This document shows positions 10,822 through 19,893 of a stretch of DNA of 64,000 nt, in pieces (position 1 is the stretch's first letter; every line of letters starts with the position of its first letter). A program made the translations under genes and the position numbers. This stretch comes from Nothophaeocryptopus gaeumannii (Eukaryota > Ascomycota > Dothideomycetes > Mycosphaerellales > Mycosphaerellaceae): NCBI GenBank assembly GCA_031771865.1, contig JASISA010000025.1, positions 1,178,001-1,242,000 of the forward strand, given 5' to 3'. The notes under the pieces were generated by a model. That model was not told where the DNA came from, searched no databases, and saw only the letters and a program-made list of their open reading frames with translations.

Positions 10822-11612
10822 CTACCTGTAGCGCCAGAGAGACAGGGTGTTCTGGCGCTTCCAGGTGTGGCGACGACCGGCCTTGGTGTTGTTGTAGCGG
10901 TGGCCCTTGTTGAGACCTCTGCTCTTCTTGCCAGTGGCGGTGAGACCGCGGCTCTCACGGTGCTTGTGGACTGGGTTGACGATCCAGTTGATGCGGGCAT
11001 CGCGGCGGATGGCCTTGTGCTGTGGGTCGACGAGAATGACCTCGTAGTACTTGTAGGTGCTGTCCTGGTTGATCCAGTAGCTGTTGAGCACGCGCAAGTT
11101 GGCGCAGCGGCGGCCGACACGCTCCTCAGCGGTCGACTTGAGCGAGCGCTGGTACTTGAGCTGGTTTACACCCTGGTTGGTAGGCTTGCCTGTTCTGATT
11201 GTCAGATCTCATTGTCCTCTCTTCTCTGAGCTTGCATCTTGTGTCGTACCGTAGGTGGCACCCTTTGGCACAGGCCTCTTGCGGCCACCGCGGCGGACAC
11301 GCACACGGTAGATGACATAGCCCTGCTTGGCTTTGTATCCCAGGCGGCGGGCCTTGTCGGGACGCGATGGGCGGGAGGCGCGGTGGATGACATTCAATTG
11401 GCGGAGCTAGATTGATGTACTCTCAGCAAGTGTTCAACGAGTACGCTCAAGACACAAGCGCGAGCAGGTATGAAATTCATCATGCTTGCAAGGCTTTATG
11501 CCGCTCATGAGATATCGGGTCGTACCTCCCAGCAGCGCACGCGGAGCAAGAAGCGCATGATATCGCTCTGCTTCTTCTTCTGAAGCTCCTCGAGGTATTT
11601 GTGGGCACCCAT
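10822..11612 (-). CDS. rpl15: 60S ribosomal protein L15
   Basis: Three exons, 11612-11526, 11406-11250 and 11189-10822, join to exactly 203 residues, the usual length of eukaryotic L15 (uL-type 60S protein near the peptide exit side). Exon 1 reads MGAHKYLEELQKKKQSDIMR and ends CWE. Exon 2 carries NVIHRASRPSRPDKARRLGY, and exon 3 contains RVLNSYWINQDSTYKYYEV and ends TLSLWRYR. Introns are 119 nt (donor GTACGA, acceptor CTAG) and 60 nt (GTACGA...AACAG). The first intron is the longest found in any complete gene here and might hold a small RNA (see findings). Identity is secure, since the whole protein is conserved. The regulator gene at 12588 is divergent and shares the 975-bp upstream region. 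Confidence 0.97.
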
Positions 11613-12587
11613 CTGTGCATCGTATCAGCAATTGTCCTTTGCATAGTATTTCTCCCCTTCCGCGGTGGAAGCGCAGAGCCTCCGTCGCCAGCTGTGTCGT
11701 GTGGGAGGTATCTGCACTTCCGCCAATTCCATCTCTTGTATCGTTCTGCATCGGTCGGACGTACCTTGTCGGTATTGGCGTGGGGCGTTGGGTGATGTGG
11801 TGCTGCACGACGGCTTGAGTCTCAGTCAAGTCGAAGTTCCTCACTCTGAATTTTGAAAGGCGCACCTCCACTGTTGGCCGGGCCCGTGCACGCCAAGACT
11901 TTTCCGCTTAGACTCTCGCGCACTGAACTCTCGACGAGCACCCTGGACTGACAACAACACCTTCACATTACGGAGAGGGTACTCTTTAAACTGGGATCAT
12001 TGTCTTATTCGCCTTTCTCACTGCAAGCCTCATTGTTGCTTTGTGAACACTGGCATACCCTCCTTATGCCAGTGTTCAATCACGTGCGTAGACGGAAACG
12101 GCGCGCCCATATGTGCCGACCCAGCCATGACCGAACGCATCCTCCACTACTAGCATGGCGACAATGTCTTCAGCCTTCAGACGCCCTGCCCGTTACAAAG
12201 TAGCCCTACTTCGAGCCCTACATTGTGCATCTACCTTCTAGACTCGGTCAATGATCTTTGCATATCTGGAAGAGTCTCGTTGCATTTGGGTGAAGGGCCC
12301 CCTTTCCCAATCCGTACCGTGTTGCGCCAGAGCTCAGAGCTGAGCTGAGCTGTGCAATTGCAAAGTCATCGACAGTGGCTGTGGTCAAGGCTGATGATGT
12401 AACTTGCTGGACAACGGGAATTCCGAGTACAGCCTGCCGATCTGGAAAACACCTGCATGATACTCTTTCAATATAATTCTGGTGCCTACGATATCTCAGA
12501 GCGCTTGAATAGAGCCTGAATGCCCAAAGTTGCACGCCAGGCCGTCACCCATGCGCCAAGCCAGATAGCTAACGACACCTCCCACTC
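11613..12587. other. Divergent intergenic region between L15 and Zn2Cys6 regulator
   Basis: This 975-bp region must hold both promoters. Apart from the perfect inverted repeat at 12044-12078, listed separately, it contains short AGCTGAGCT-type repeats around 12330-12350. No protein frame is convincing. Confidence 0.5.
12044..12078. repeat. Perfect 14-bp inverted repeat with 7-nt loop
   Basis: The left arm TGAACACTGGCATA (12044-12057) and right arm TATGCCAGTGTTCA (12065-12078) are exact reverse complements around CCCTCCT. It could fold as a hairpin in RNA or be bound by a dimeric protein. It lies about 430 bp upstream of the L15 start and 510 bp upstream of the regulator start. Confidence 0.85.
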
Positions 12588-14633
12588 ATGGTGTACCGAG
12601 GCAAAGTATGGGCCTAGCTATCGACTTTCAGAGCACAGAAGCTAACTACTCCAATAGCCTTCTGCTGGGTGCGAGAACTGCCGCAAAGCGAAAAAGCGCT
12701 GCGGCCTCGAGAAGCCGTCATGCTCGCGATGCGTGAAGCTCAAGAAGCAGTGTTCCGGGTATCGGGATACGACTCAGCTCCAGATTCAAGACGAGAGCGA
12801 AACAGTAAAGCTCAAAATCGATCGTCAAAAGAGCCGGCACCTTACACCACCTGAGCCAACAACCGGAACACATATCGAAAATGGGATCGCTACGCCCAAG
12901 CCGACGCCGAATGCAGCCGGGCAAACGCCTAACAGCGATTCTTCTTCCTCAGGCGACGAAACAATTGATCTCCCGATGCATGATCTCGACGCGACGATGC
13001 TGGATGTAAGTGACTTCTGTACCAGCGAGTTCGACCAGAATGGCTTGATCGATGTTTCTCGTGGCTTGGCTGTGCCGTTCCAGTTTCGGACAACGACGAA
13101 CGACCTTGCCACCAAGTATTTCTTTGATCAATTCACCTCTACAGGTGGGCACTGGACATTTCTGAGAGACCTTGGTCTACAGACAGTGAAAATGGATCCG
13201 CTCCTTGACCTCGCCGTCAGAGCATGCGGTCTGGCCGCATTGGACAACGTAAATCACATGCCCATGGGTCGCGAAGTCTCCCGACAACCTTACGGAGAGG
13301 CATTGGGAATCTTAAACTCAGCACTCCGCGACCCAAAGAAGTGCAAGACCAATGAAAGCCTCATCGCGGTTTCTATGCTTGGTTACTACGAGGTATGTCT
13401 CGAACAGACATCTTGCGATCCGCACTGACATCTCCGAAGAATCTCACTTGCGACAGCCGAGCATCCATACAATCTTGGAAAGCCCACATCAGCGGCATGA
13501 CGCAGCTTTTGAAGCTTCGAGGGAAGGCTCAATTTCAATCACACGTCGGCCGTATGCTCTTCAGAGAGTGTCGAGCCCAATCCCTCATCCACTGCATCTG
13601 GGACGATCTCGAACCGCCCTCATTCTTCCGCGAATGGAATGAAGAGCTTCAGCGTTTGACACCCGGCCTCGACAGGCTTGCCCCAGCGGACGATCTCACT
13701 CTGACAACAATGGATTTCGCGTCCCTCAGAGCAAAGATGCGAACACGCCGAATATCGGACACCGAGGCCATGGAAGCTGCCAACAAGTTGGAGATGCGCA
13801 TGGTGCAGTGGTCAATAGATACGATGAGTTCAACTCCGGCGTGGAGATATCACGAAATGGAAGTTCCGGACTCGCCCCGTGTATGGAATGGCATGGTGCA
13901 TAATTACGTCTTCAGCGGCGCTGCCTCAGTCTGGAACACCTACCGCAGTATCAGAATAATGATATCTCGCACACAAGAGCTGCTCTGCCGACGATTCGAC
14001 CTCGCGTCTGAGTTAGAAGCCCAACAACTTTCTTACTTCAAGAGCATACGGCGGCAAATGACAGACGACATCTGCGCGGGCGTTCCAACACAGCTCGGCC
14101 ACGCAGCACCAGCACACAATTCTACAAGTGTACTTGTCACGGCGTACGGATCCGTGTGGCCTCTCTTCTTCGCCGGTACCTGTGCACTCGAACGAATAGC
14201 TCCGGGAACATGGGCGAATATAGTGAAGAACAACATAACCCGAGTCGAGAGCAGCACATCCGCAGCCCTGGCCCAATCACTCTGGCTCATCGGCCGCATG
14301 GAATACATCGCAAGAGATGTCGGGCTTCACTGGGCTTATGGTGTCGCAGCCACACTCAAGGGCGATTTTGAAATGCACGAAGACTTGTTGCCACAGGAAG
14401 AGGTGGAGGACCGCAATACGCAAAATGCGCACCACTTGGTGCAGTTTTGGAAAGAGAGGATGGAAGAGATGCAGAAAGATAATATTCCCGATTGGGTGAA
14501 GAAAGTGCAAGAGTCGGGACGTGGACCGCGGATACTGATGGAGGAAGAAAGCGCGTTGAGCGATGCTCTTGCCCAACCCAGAGAACAGTATGGACCGATA
14601 TGGCTGGGCGGGGTGAGGCAATCTGGACGATAA
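12588..14633 (+). CDS. Zn(II)2Cys6 fungal transcription factor
   Basis: Three exons, 12588-12605, 12658-13392 and 13440-14633, give 648 residues. The tiny first exon MVYRGK joins PSAGCENCRKAKKRC, the usual opening of this family. The zinc cluster is complete (C-x2-C-x6-C-x5-C-x2-C-x6-C, residues about 10-37) and is followed by a basic linker. The centre and C-terminus match the fungal-specific regulatory half: a LAVRACGLAALDN helix, then SIQSWKAHISGMTQLLKLRG after the second splice. Introns are 52 nt (GTATGG, GCTAAC branch) and 47 nt (GTATGT...CGAAG). The second acceptor at 13439 was chosen because it keeps frame; the nearby CAG at 13456 does not. It should act as a nuclear DNA-binding regulator; its targets cannot be read from sequence. 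Confidence 0.9.
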
Positions 14634-14766
14634 TTCGCATTTTGAAGGATTGGATGGAACAGCGTGGAGTTTGGGATGCATCTTTTCATATGCTACGTGC
14701 TGGTGATAGCCTCGATATTCTGATCACCTTCATGGAGCACTCTTCAAACCCACTTCCTCTTCTTCC

Positions 14767-15816
14767 TCATAACAACTCCACCTCCTCTACCCCCGTCTGG
14801 CTCGTAATCAACCCATAAGCCTCCACCCTCCTATGCCTCGCATAATCAAACGTCCTCTCCTTCCCCTTCCTACACTCGGCCAAATCAATCTCCGCAACGA
14901 CCAACTCATCCCCTTTCGTCTTCGCCTCCGCCACTACATGTCCCTCAGGACTGCATATCGAACTTCCGCCAATCAAATCATATTTCCCATCATCGACTCC
15001 ACAACGCGCGGAGGAAATCGAGAAGCAAGCATGCATGTAGGAATTTGCCTGTTGGACTAAGCGGGAATGGAAGAGTGCTTCGGACTCTTGTTGGTCGGGG
15101 GTCATAGTGGAGCCAGGACCCCAGAGATGGCTCATGTGCGAACCGGTATTATACCCAAACATGAGGATTTCAGCGCCTTGGAGCGTATACACCCTCCAAG
15201 CTTCCGGCCAGCGCCGGTCATTGCAGATTAACATCCCCATGATAGGATCTCCCTTGCCCTCGTTTCCCTTGTAGTCATTCGCCTCAGGAGAAGATTTCTT
15301 GACGGCGTCAGGAACGAGGTTTGGTGCACGGAAAGCTTTGAACCCCAAATCGCCAGGTTTAAAGTACCGTTTCTCGAGTTGATTTGTGGCGTTGGGATCT
15401 TCGAATGGTTCGACGCGGCCGGGGAGGTGGATTTTGCGGTATTTGCCGATTACTTCTCCTTCGGAGGCGGAGTAGTAGACGGAGGTATTGTACCCAGTTC
15501 CATCGGGTGTGCGTTCTGCGTATCCTAGACAGATATCGATTCCGAGAGATTTTGCTTCATCAAAGAGAGGTGTAACGTCTGGACTCTGGGTGATGTCGGC
15601 GCCGTGTTCAAAGTACTTGTCGAGTTCTTCTTGAGATTCGATGAAGTGGCGTGGGAAGAATGTGGTTAGGGTGCATTCTGGGTAGACGACCAGTTGGACT
15701 TTCTCTTCAGAGGCTTCGTGGAGGAGCTTGATAAGTCGTTGGACGGTCTCTTGTTTCGATGCATCTTTGTGGACAGCGCCGACCTGTGCGGCGGCCACTA
15801 TGATCTTTCTTGACAT
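14767..15816 (-). CDS. Carbon-nitrogen hydrolase, N-carbamoyl-D-amino acid amidohydrolase-like
   Basis: This intronless gene codes for 349 residues. The nitrilase-fold catalytic triad is visible: Glu47 in VVYPEC, Lys128 in KYRKIHLPG and Cys198 in MLICNDRRWPEAW. The RRWPE context after the Cys, together with GYNTGSHMSHLWGPG, is typical of N-carbamoyl-D-amino acid hydrolases, which cut a carbamoyl group from an N-carbamoyl amino acid to give amino acid, CO2 and ammonia. It is divergent from a dihydropyrimidinase at 16317, whose product is exactly an N-carbamoyl amino acid; this supports the call. No signal peptide, so probably cytosolic. A beta-ureidopropionase role is possible, but the motif context favours the D-carbamoylase group. 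Confidence 0.85.
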   Translation of the reverse strand: MSRKIIVAAAQVGAVHKDASKQETVQRLIKLLHEASEEKVQLVVYPECTLTTFFPRHFIESQEELDKYFEHGADITQSPDVTPLFDEAKSLGIDICLGYAERTPDGTGYNTSVYYSASEGEVIGKYRKIHLPGRVEPFEDPNATNQLEKRYFKPGDLGFKAFRAPNLVPDAVKKSSPEANDYKGNEGKGDPIMGMLICNDRRWPEAWRVYTLQGAEILMFGYNTGSHMSHLWGPGSTMTPDQQESEALFHSRLVQQANSYMHACFSISSARCGVDDGKYDLIGGSSICSPEGHVVAEAKTKGDELVVAEIDLAECRKGKERTFDYARHRRVEAYGLITSQTGVEEVELL

Positions 15817-16316
15817 GGCTGGGGAGTATGTTGCTCCGTGAAAGGTCGAGAATGAAAATGCCGATGATTCCTTACCTCATGTCGTCCTACACGCCATTCA
15901 TATACTGATGTTCGCCTCATCTCACAAACACCCCCAAGCAAAACCAGACGCCCGTCTCGCCGAAGCCAAACCTCCCGAGCCGGCGCACGCTCATGCAGAA
16001 CGAAGACCACGTTCATAGATCAGCCGCTCAATCCGCCTATCTTGCCCGACTGCCCTTATCGTCTCGGCCAGTCTCGGCGTAGGGCTCTCACTGGCCAAGA
16101 GGGCGGCCGCAACATCTACGGAATTCGACCATTTGAAGATCGATATAGAGCCGAGCGAGTATTGAAAAGAACTCAAGAGTCACGGGTGTTTTGCGAGAAC
16201 AGAGAGGAGAGAGGAGAAGTTGAGAAGCGAAATTCGACTTGAGACATCCTTGCTGGCGCTCGGACGTGAGATCCTGGTTCTCCCGGTGATCTCTTGGCAG
16301 GATCGACATATTCAAG
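15817..16316. promoter_or_regulatory. Divergent promoter with GATA-type sites
   Basis: The 500-bp space between two ureide-catabolism genes. GATA cores occur as TATC at 16038-16041 (AAGATAG on the minus strand) and 16057-16060 (CGATAA on the minus strand), and as GATA at 16142-16145. Clustered GATA motifs are the binding sites of AreA/NIT2 nitrogen regulators in ascomycetes. The sites are short, so functional control is only inferred. Confidence 0.35.
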
Positions 16317-17914
16317 ATGGATTTCGATTTGATCGTGAAGAACGGCATATTCGTGAGTAGAATAGGGACGCTAATGGAAATGAGTTCTGATCGAGACAAA
16401 AGGTCACAGCAAGTGAAGTGCTTCCTCAAGGTTTGGAGCTTGGCATCAAGAACGGCAACATCGCATGTCTAGGCTCAGGACTGCCGGCGTCGTCAAATAC
16501 CAAAATCATAGATGCCGAAGGTGCATATGTGACACCTGGAGGTGTTGATAGTCACGTTCACCTTGCTCAAAAGAACTCGCCGACTGGAGATGGATGGGAG
16601 ACTGGATCTCGAAGTGCCATTGCCGGAGGAACGACAACGATACTGGCGTTCGCATCGCAACCTCGGACAGAGACGACGTTATGGCCCATTCTCGAAGACT
16701 ACCAGAAGAAGTCGATTGGTCAAAGCTATTGTGACTTTGGCTATCACTTCATCTTGACGAACCCGACTCCAGAGATCCTTCGAGACGAGCTCCCCGTACT
16801 TGCAGAACGTGAAGGTATCACGAGCGTGAAGCTTTATATGACTTATGACGCCATGAAGCTCAACGATAAGGAGGTCTTGAAGATCTTGTTCGCATGCAAG
16901 TCGTTAGGTATGACGACCATGATTCATGCGGAATCGCATGACATGATCAGCATGATTATCGAGGGCCTGGAGATGAACAGAAACACCGATCCATGGTTCC
17001 ATGCAGTCGCTAGGCCAAGGATAGCGGAAGACGAGGCATCGTATCGAGCCATATCGTTAGCAGAGCTTGCAGATGCACCGATGCTGATCGTCCACATGTC
17101 TTCTGATGTTGCTGTCAGCCATGTGCGCGATGCCCAGACAAGACTTCTTCCTATCCATGCGGAGACGTGTCCTCACTACCTGTTCCTGTTGTCAGAGAAG
17201 ATCAAAGGCGAGCCGCACGATCATTTCTCCGGAGCAAAACACGTTTGCTCTCCACCCTTGAGACATGACCCAAAGGATCTAGAGTCGATGTGGCAATCAA
17301 TAGCAAATGGAACATTTACGACCTGGTCGTCAGATCATGCTCCGAGCAAGTATGACCATCCGGGAGGCAAGAGGCTGGGACTCATCGATGGCGTGCCCCG
17401 CTTCTCGAAGATTCCCAATGGACTGCCAGGTCTTGAAACTCGGATGGCGCTGCTCTTTGGTCAGACACCTGCCTGCCAATCAGCTGAAAAGGCCAAGCTT
17501 TCCCTGCCTCGTTTCGTCCAGCTCACGGCGACCAACGCTGCCAAGCTATATGGTCTCGATGGGAAAAAGGGAAGCATAGCTCCTGGGTACGATGCTGATC
17601 TGGTGATTTGGCATCCCGAGAATAAGGGCGCCTGCACCATCACTCAAAGCATGCTGCATCATGACATCGACTACACACCGTTCGAAGGCATCCAAGTCGG
17701 GAACTGGCCGCGATACACGATCCTCAGAGGCGAAGTGGTGTGGGACAAAGCGCACGGAATCGTCGGCACGATGCAGTATGGGCAATATCTCAAACGAGGT
17801 AAAGGCCAGGTGCTGGTTGGTAAGACCAACAACGTGCCCCGCGGCATGACCGGGGATGAGCGGCAGTATTGGCTTCCCAAACGCCAAGAGGTAGTGGCCC
17901 AGGAGGGTCAATGA
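16317..17914 (+). CDS. Dihydropyrimidinase / hydantoinase
   Basis: Two exons, 16317-16352 and 16403-17914, join to 515 residues across a 50-nt intron (GTGAGT...AAAAG). The amidohydrolase metal ligands are present: H63 and H65 in GGVDSHVHL, the carbamylated-lysine site K155 in SVKLYMTYD, a His in IHAES and the Asp in SSDHAP. The length fits the family. The enzyme opens dihydropyrimidine or hydantoin rings to N-carbamoyl amino acids; the neighbouring divergent amidohydrolase would complete the breakdown. The MDFDLIVKNGIF start encoded by exon 1 is the usual N-terminus of the family, which supports the first intron. No targeting signal is seen, so cytosolic action is likely. Confidence 0.92.
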
Positions 17915-17998
17915 AAAGCCTCGTAGATGGCATGACGGCCTCAGAAGAGATCCTAATCACAATGGATTGGGCACGATGCCCCAGATGCCTAGAGTATG

Positions 17999-19807
17999 TC
18001 AGCAGGTGGTTGCAAAGGAACCAGGAGACGCACCGAGAGGATCTTGTCTGCCACTCCCTTGGCTCCGCTCTCCGGCCTGCAAGCGCTTCACACGCTTGAC
18101 CATGAGTCCGACAGCAACGGGTCCCAACAGTGTACATAGCAGAACAGCCCAGGTGACAACTAAGAATAGCTCCGATGGCTGACCAGCGTCTGCTACTCCA
18201 AACGTGCCACCGCTCTCAGCTATGCCAGAGATGAGAAATCCAATCTCGCCTCTTGCGACCATTGCGCTACCCAGCAAAGCAGCTGGATAAAGTGACATTG
18301 GTTTCGGTATTCTTCGCTGTTTGCCAGCGCTTGGTCGTCTAGCCTGTGCTGCCTGTGCCGCAGTATAAGAACTTGGAGTGGTTGAGCTTGAATTGCCCTG
18401 CGTTGGCTTTGAGCGTTTTGCCCATGGAGCCCATGCTGTGCAGCCTGTGAAAATAGATGTGACTTTCCTGCCGACTATGTGCAGCGGCACACTAGGCGCG
18501 GAGAATCGCACGAGACACAGACCGCAGACAAGCTTCCCAACGAGCATGAGAATAGTATAGACTATCCCACGCCACGCTACGGGGCCGGAAAACATGCGCG
18601 TGATTGGGATCGAAAATCCAATCGAAGCAAAGAAGAAGGGCTTCAATATCGTCTCGAGTGCTTGGGAGTAGTGTGTTTCGAATACTTTGAGTCCACTCAT
18701 GTGGACCTCCTCAGCCTCTGTAGCATCCGTCTCGGTAACTCCAGATGGCGGTTCACCCTCACCCCGATTCTCCCTCGGAGACATTTGAGAGGTTTGGGCT
18801 CTCTCCTTCCCGTCCCGTCCAGTATTTTTCGAATGTTTCTTTGCGTCATCTGAACTGGAAGCTGTTGCCTTTTTGTTGAGCTCTGAGGTGTCCGTAACGG
18901 GGTTGTCTTGACCTCTCTCGCCGTTCATCGCTGTCTGCGAGAGGTCTGCGCAGAGCCCATCCCACCAGGTCATAATGGTGCCAGCCAAGTAAGCTGCAAA
19001 CAGATTCGAAGTCCCGGCGTAGCTAGCAGCGGTGACGAGTCCAACAAGCACGAGTGTGTAACCAGTTACCGCTGCCTCCTTGGTGCAAAGTATCACATTC
19101 ACGTGCGCCTTCTTTGTCTTCGTGATTTTGGGCAGAAAGAGCTTTGTGAGCGGCTTCACCACCCACAGGCAGGCCAAAGGTAAGATGGCAGCAAAGGCAA
19201 TAGAAACGAAGACAGGCCGGATGACGGTGACTGCGCTAAAATCTGGCGAGCTGCCCAAGCTGGAGATGATACCGCTCATGACAAGTCCGACGACATCGTC
19301 CATCATCGCCGCACTGGAAAGAACAACACCAAGCCGACTTGCATTCAGCCCACTAGTCGATAAAATGGTGAAAGTCGTCCCTAATGAGGTCGAGCAAAGA
19401 GCAGCTCCGGCAGCAAAAGCCTGCACAGGCGTAATTCCATCCATAAAGCCTTGGAGTGCGAAAGAAAGTCCTATGGAAGCGCTAATGCCCAGCAGCGCGA
19501 TTAGAGAAGACAGCGCCAGATTCAATTTCAACATCTTCAGGTCTGTGGACAGACCGCCTGCGAAGACCAGGAGGATGAGGCCAATGTAGCCTAGTTGCAT
19601 CACGGCATTCTGCACATCCGCGGAGAGCCACTTTGCACCAGGCGTGCCCCATGCAATTCCAATTGCGATGTGTCCGATTAGACCGCAGAAGAGCAGTTTG
19701 TCGAAGATGTAGCTAATCGCGTTCGCCAGCAGCAGGAAGGAGGAGAGGATCAGGATGGTGACAATGGAAGGCTCATGGTAGGATAGCGCGGTCGGTGAAG
19801 ACGACAT
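17999..19807 (-). CDS. Cation/proton antiporter (CPA2, Na+/H+ exchanger domain)
   Basis: A single frame of 602 codons. About a dozen hydrophobic segments are visible, starting ILILSSFLLLANAISYIFDK, with ILLVFAGGLSTDLKML, the TSLGTTFTILS and AAMMDDVVGLVMSG segments (the paired acidic DD in the transport core) and, late, MVARGEIGFLISGIAESGG. These are features of CPA2 monovalent cation/H+ antiporters. A hydrophilic loop of roughly 90 residues, rich in Glu, Lys and Ser, interrupts the membrane domain around residues 300-370. A second Ser/Thr/Ala-rich loop sits before the last helices. Fungal relatives work at the plasma membrane or endomembranes in K+/Na+ and pH balance; which one cannot be told here. 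Its start codon lies only 86 bp from the first possible start of the divergent Deg1 gene. Confidence 0.88.
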   Translation of the reverse strand: MSSSPTALSYHEPSIVTILILSSFLLLANAISYIFDKLLFCGLIGHIAIGIAWGTPGAKWLSADVQNAVMQLGYIGLILLVFAGGLSTDLKMLKLNLALSSLIALLGISASIGLSFALQGFMDGITPVQAFAAGAALCSTSLGTTFTILSTSGLNASRLGVVLSSAAMMDDVVGLVMSGIISSLGSSPDFSAVTVIRPVFVSIAFAAILPLACLWVVKPLTKLFLPKITKTKKAHVNVILCTKEAAVTGYTLVLVGLVTAASYAGTSNLFAAYLAGTIMTWWDGLCADLSQTAMNGERGQDNPVTDTSELNKKATASSSDDAKKHSKNTGRDGKERAQTSQMSPRENRGEGEPPSGVTETDATEAEEVHMSGLKVFETHYSQALETILKPFFFASIGFSIPITRMFSGPVAWRGIVYTILMLVGKLVCGLCLVRFSAPSVPLHIVGRKVTSIFTGCTAWAPWAKRSKPTQGNSSSTTPSSYTAAQAAQARRPSAGKQRRIPKPMSLYPAALLGSAMVARGEIGFLISGIAESGGTFGVADAGQPSELFLVVTWAVLLCTLLGPVAVGLMVKRVKRLQAGERSQGSGRQDPLGASPGSFATTC

Positions 19808-19893
19808 GGTGGTCCCATGGAGACGCTTCTGTAGTACTTATGATGTCCTGTGAGTAACGTTTCGGTGGATTGGGAGTTCTGCCTCAGGCCCGC

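Noticed and set aside
10867..11229. Plus-strand open frame of 120 codons
   Set aside because: It lies antisense over the L15 exons; its hydrophobic Val/Leu-rich protein is the mirror of highly conserved ribosomal coding sequence.
19080..19589. Plus-strand open frame of 169 codons
   Set aside because: Antisense to membrane segments of the cation/proton antiporter.
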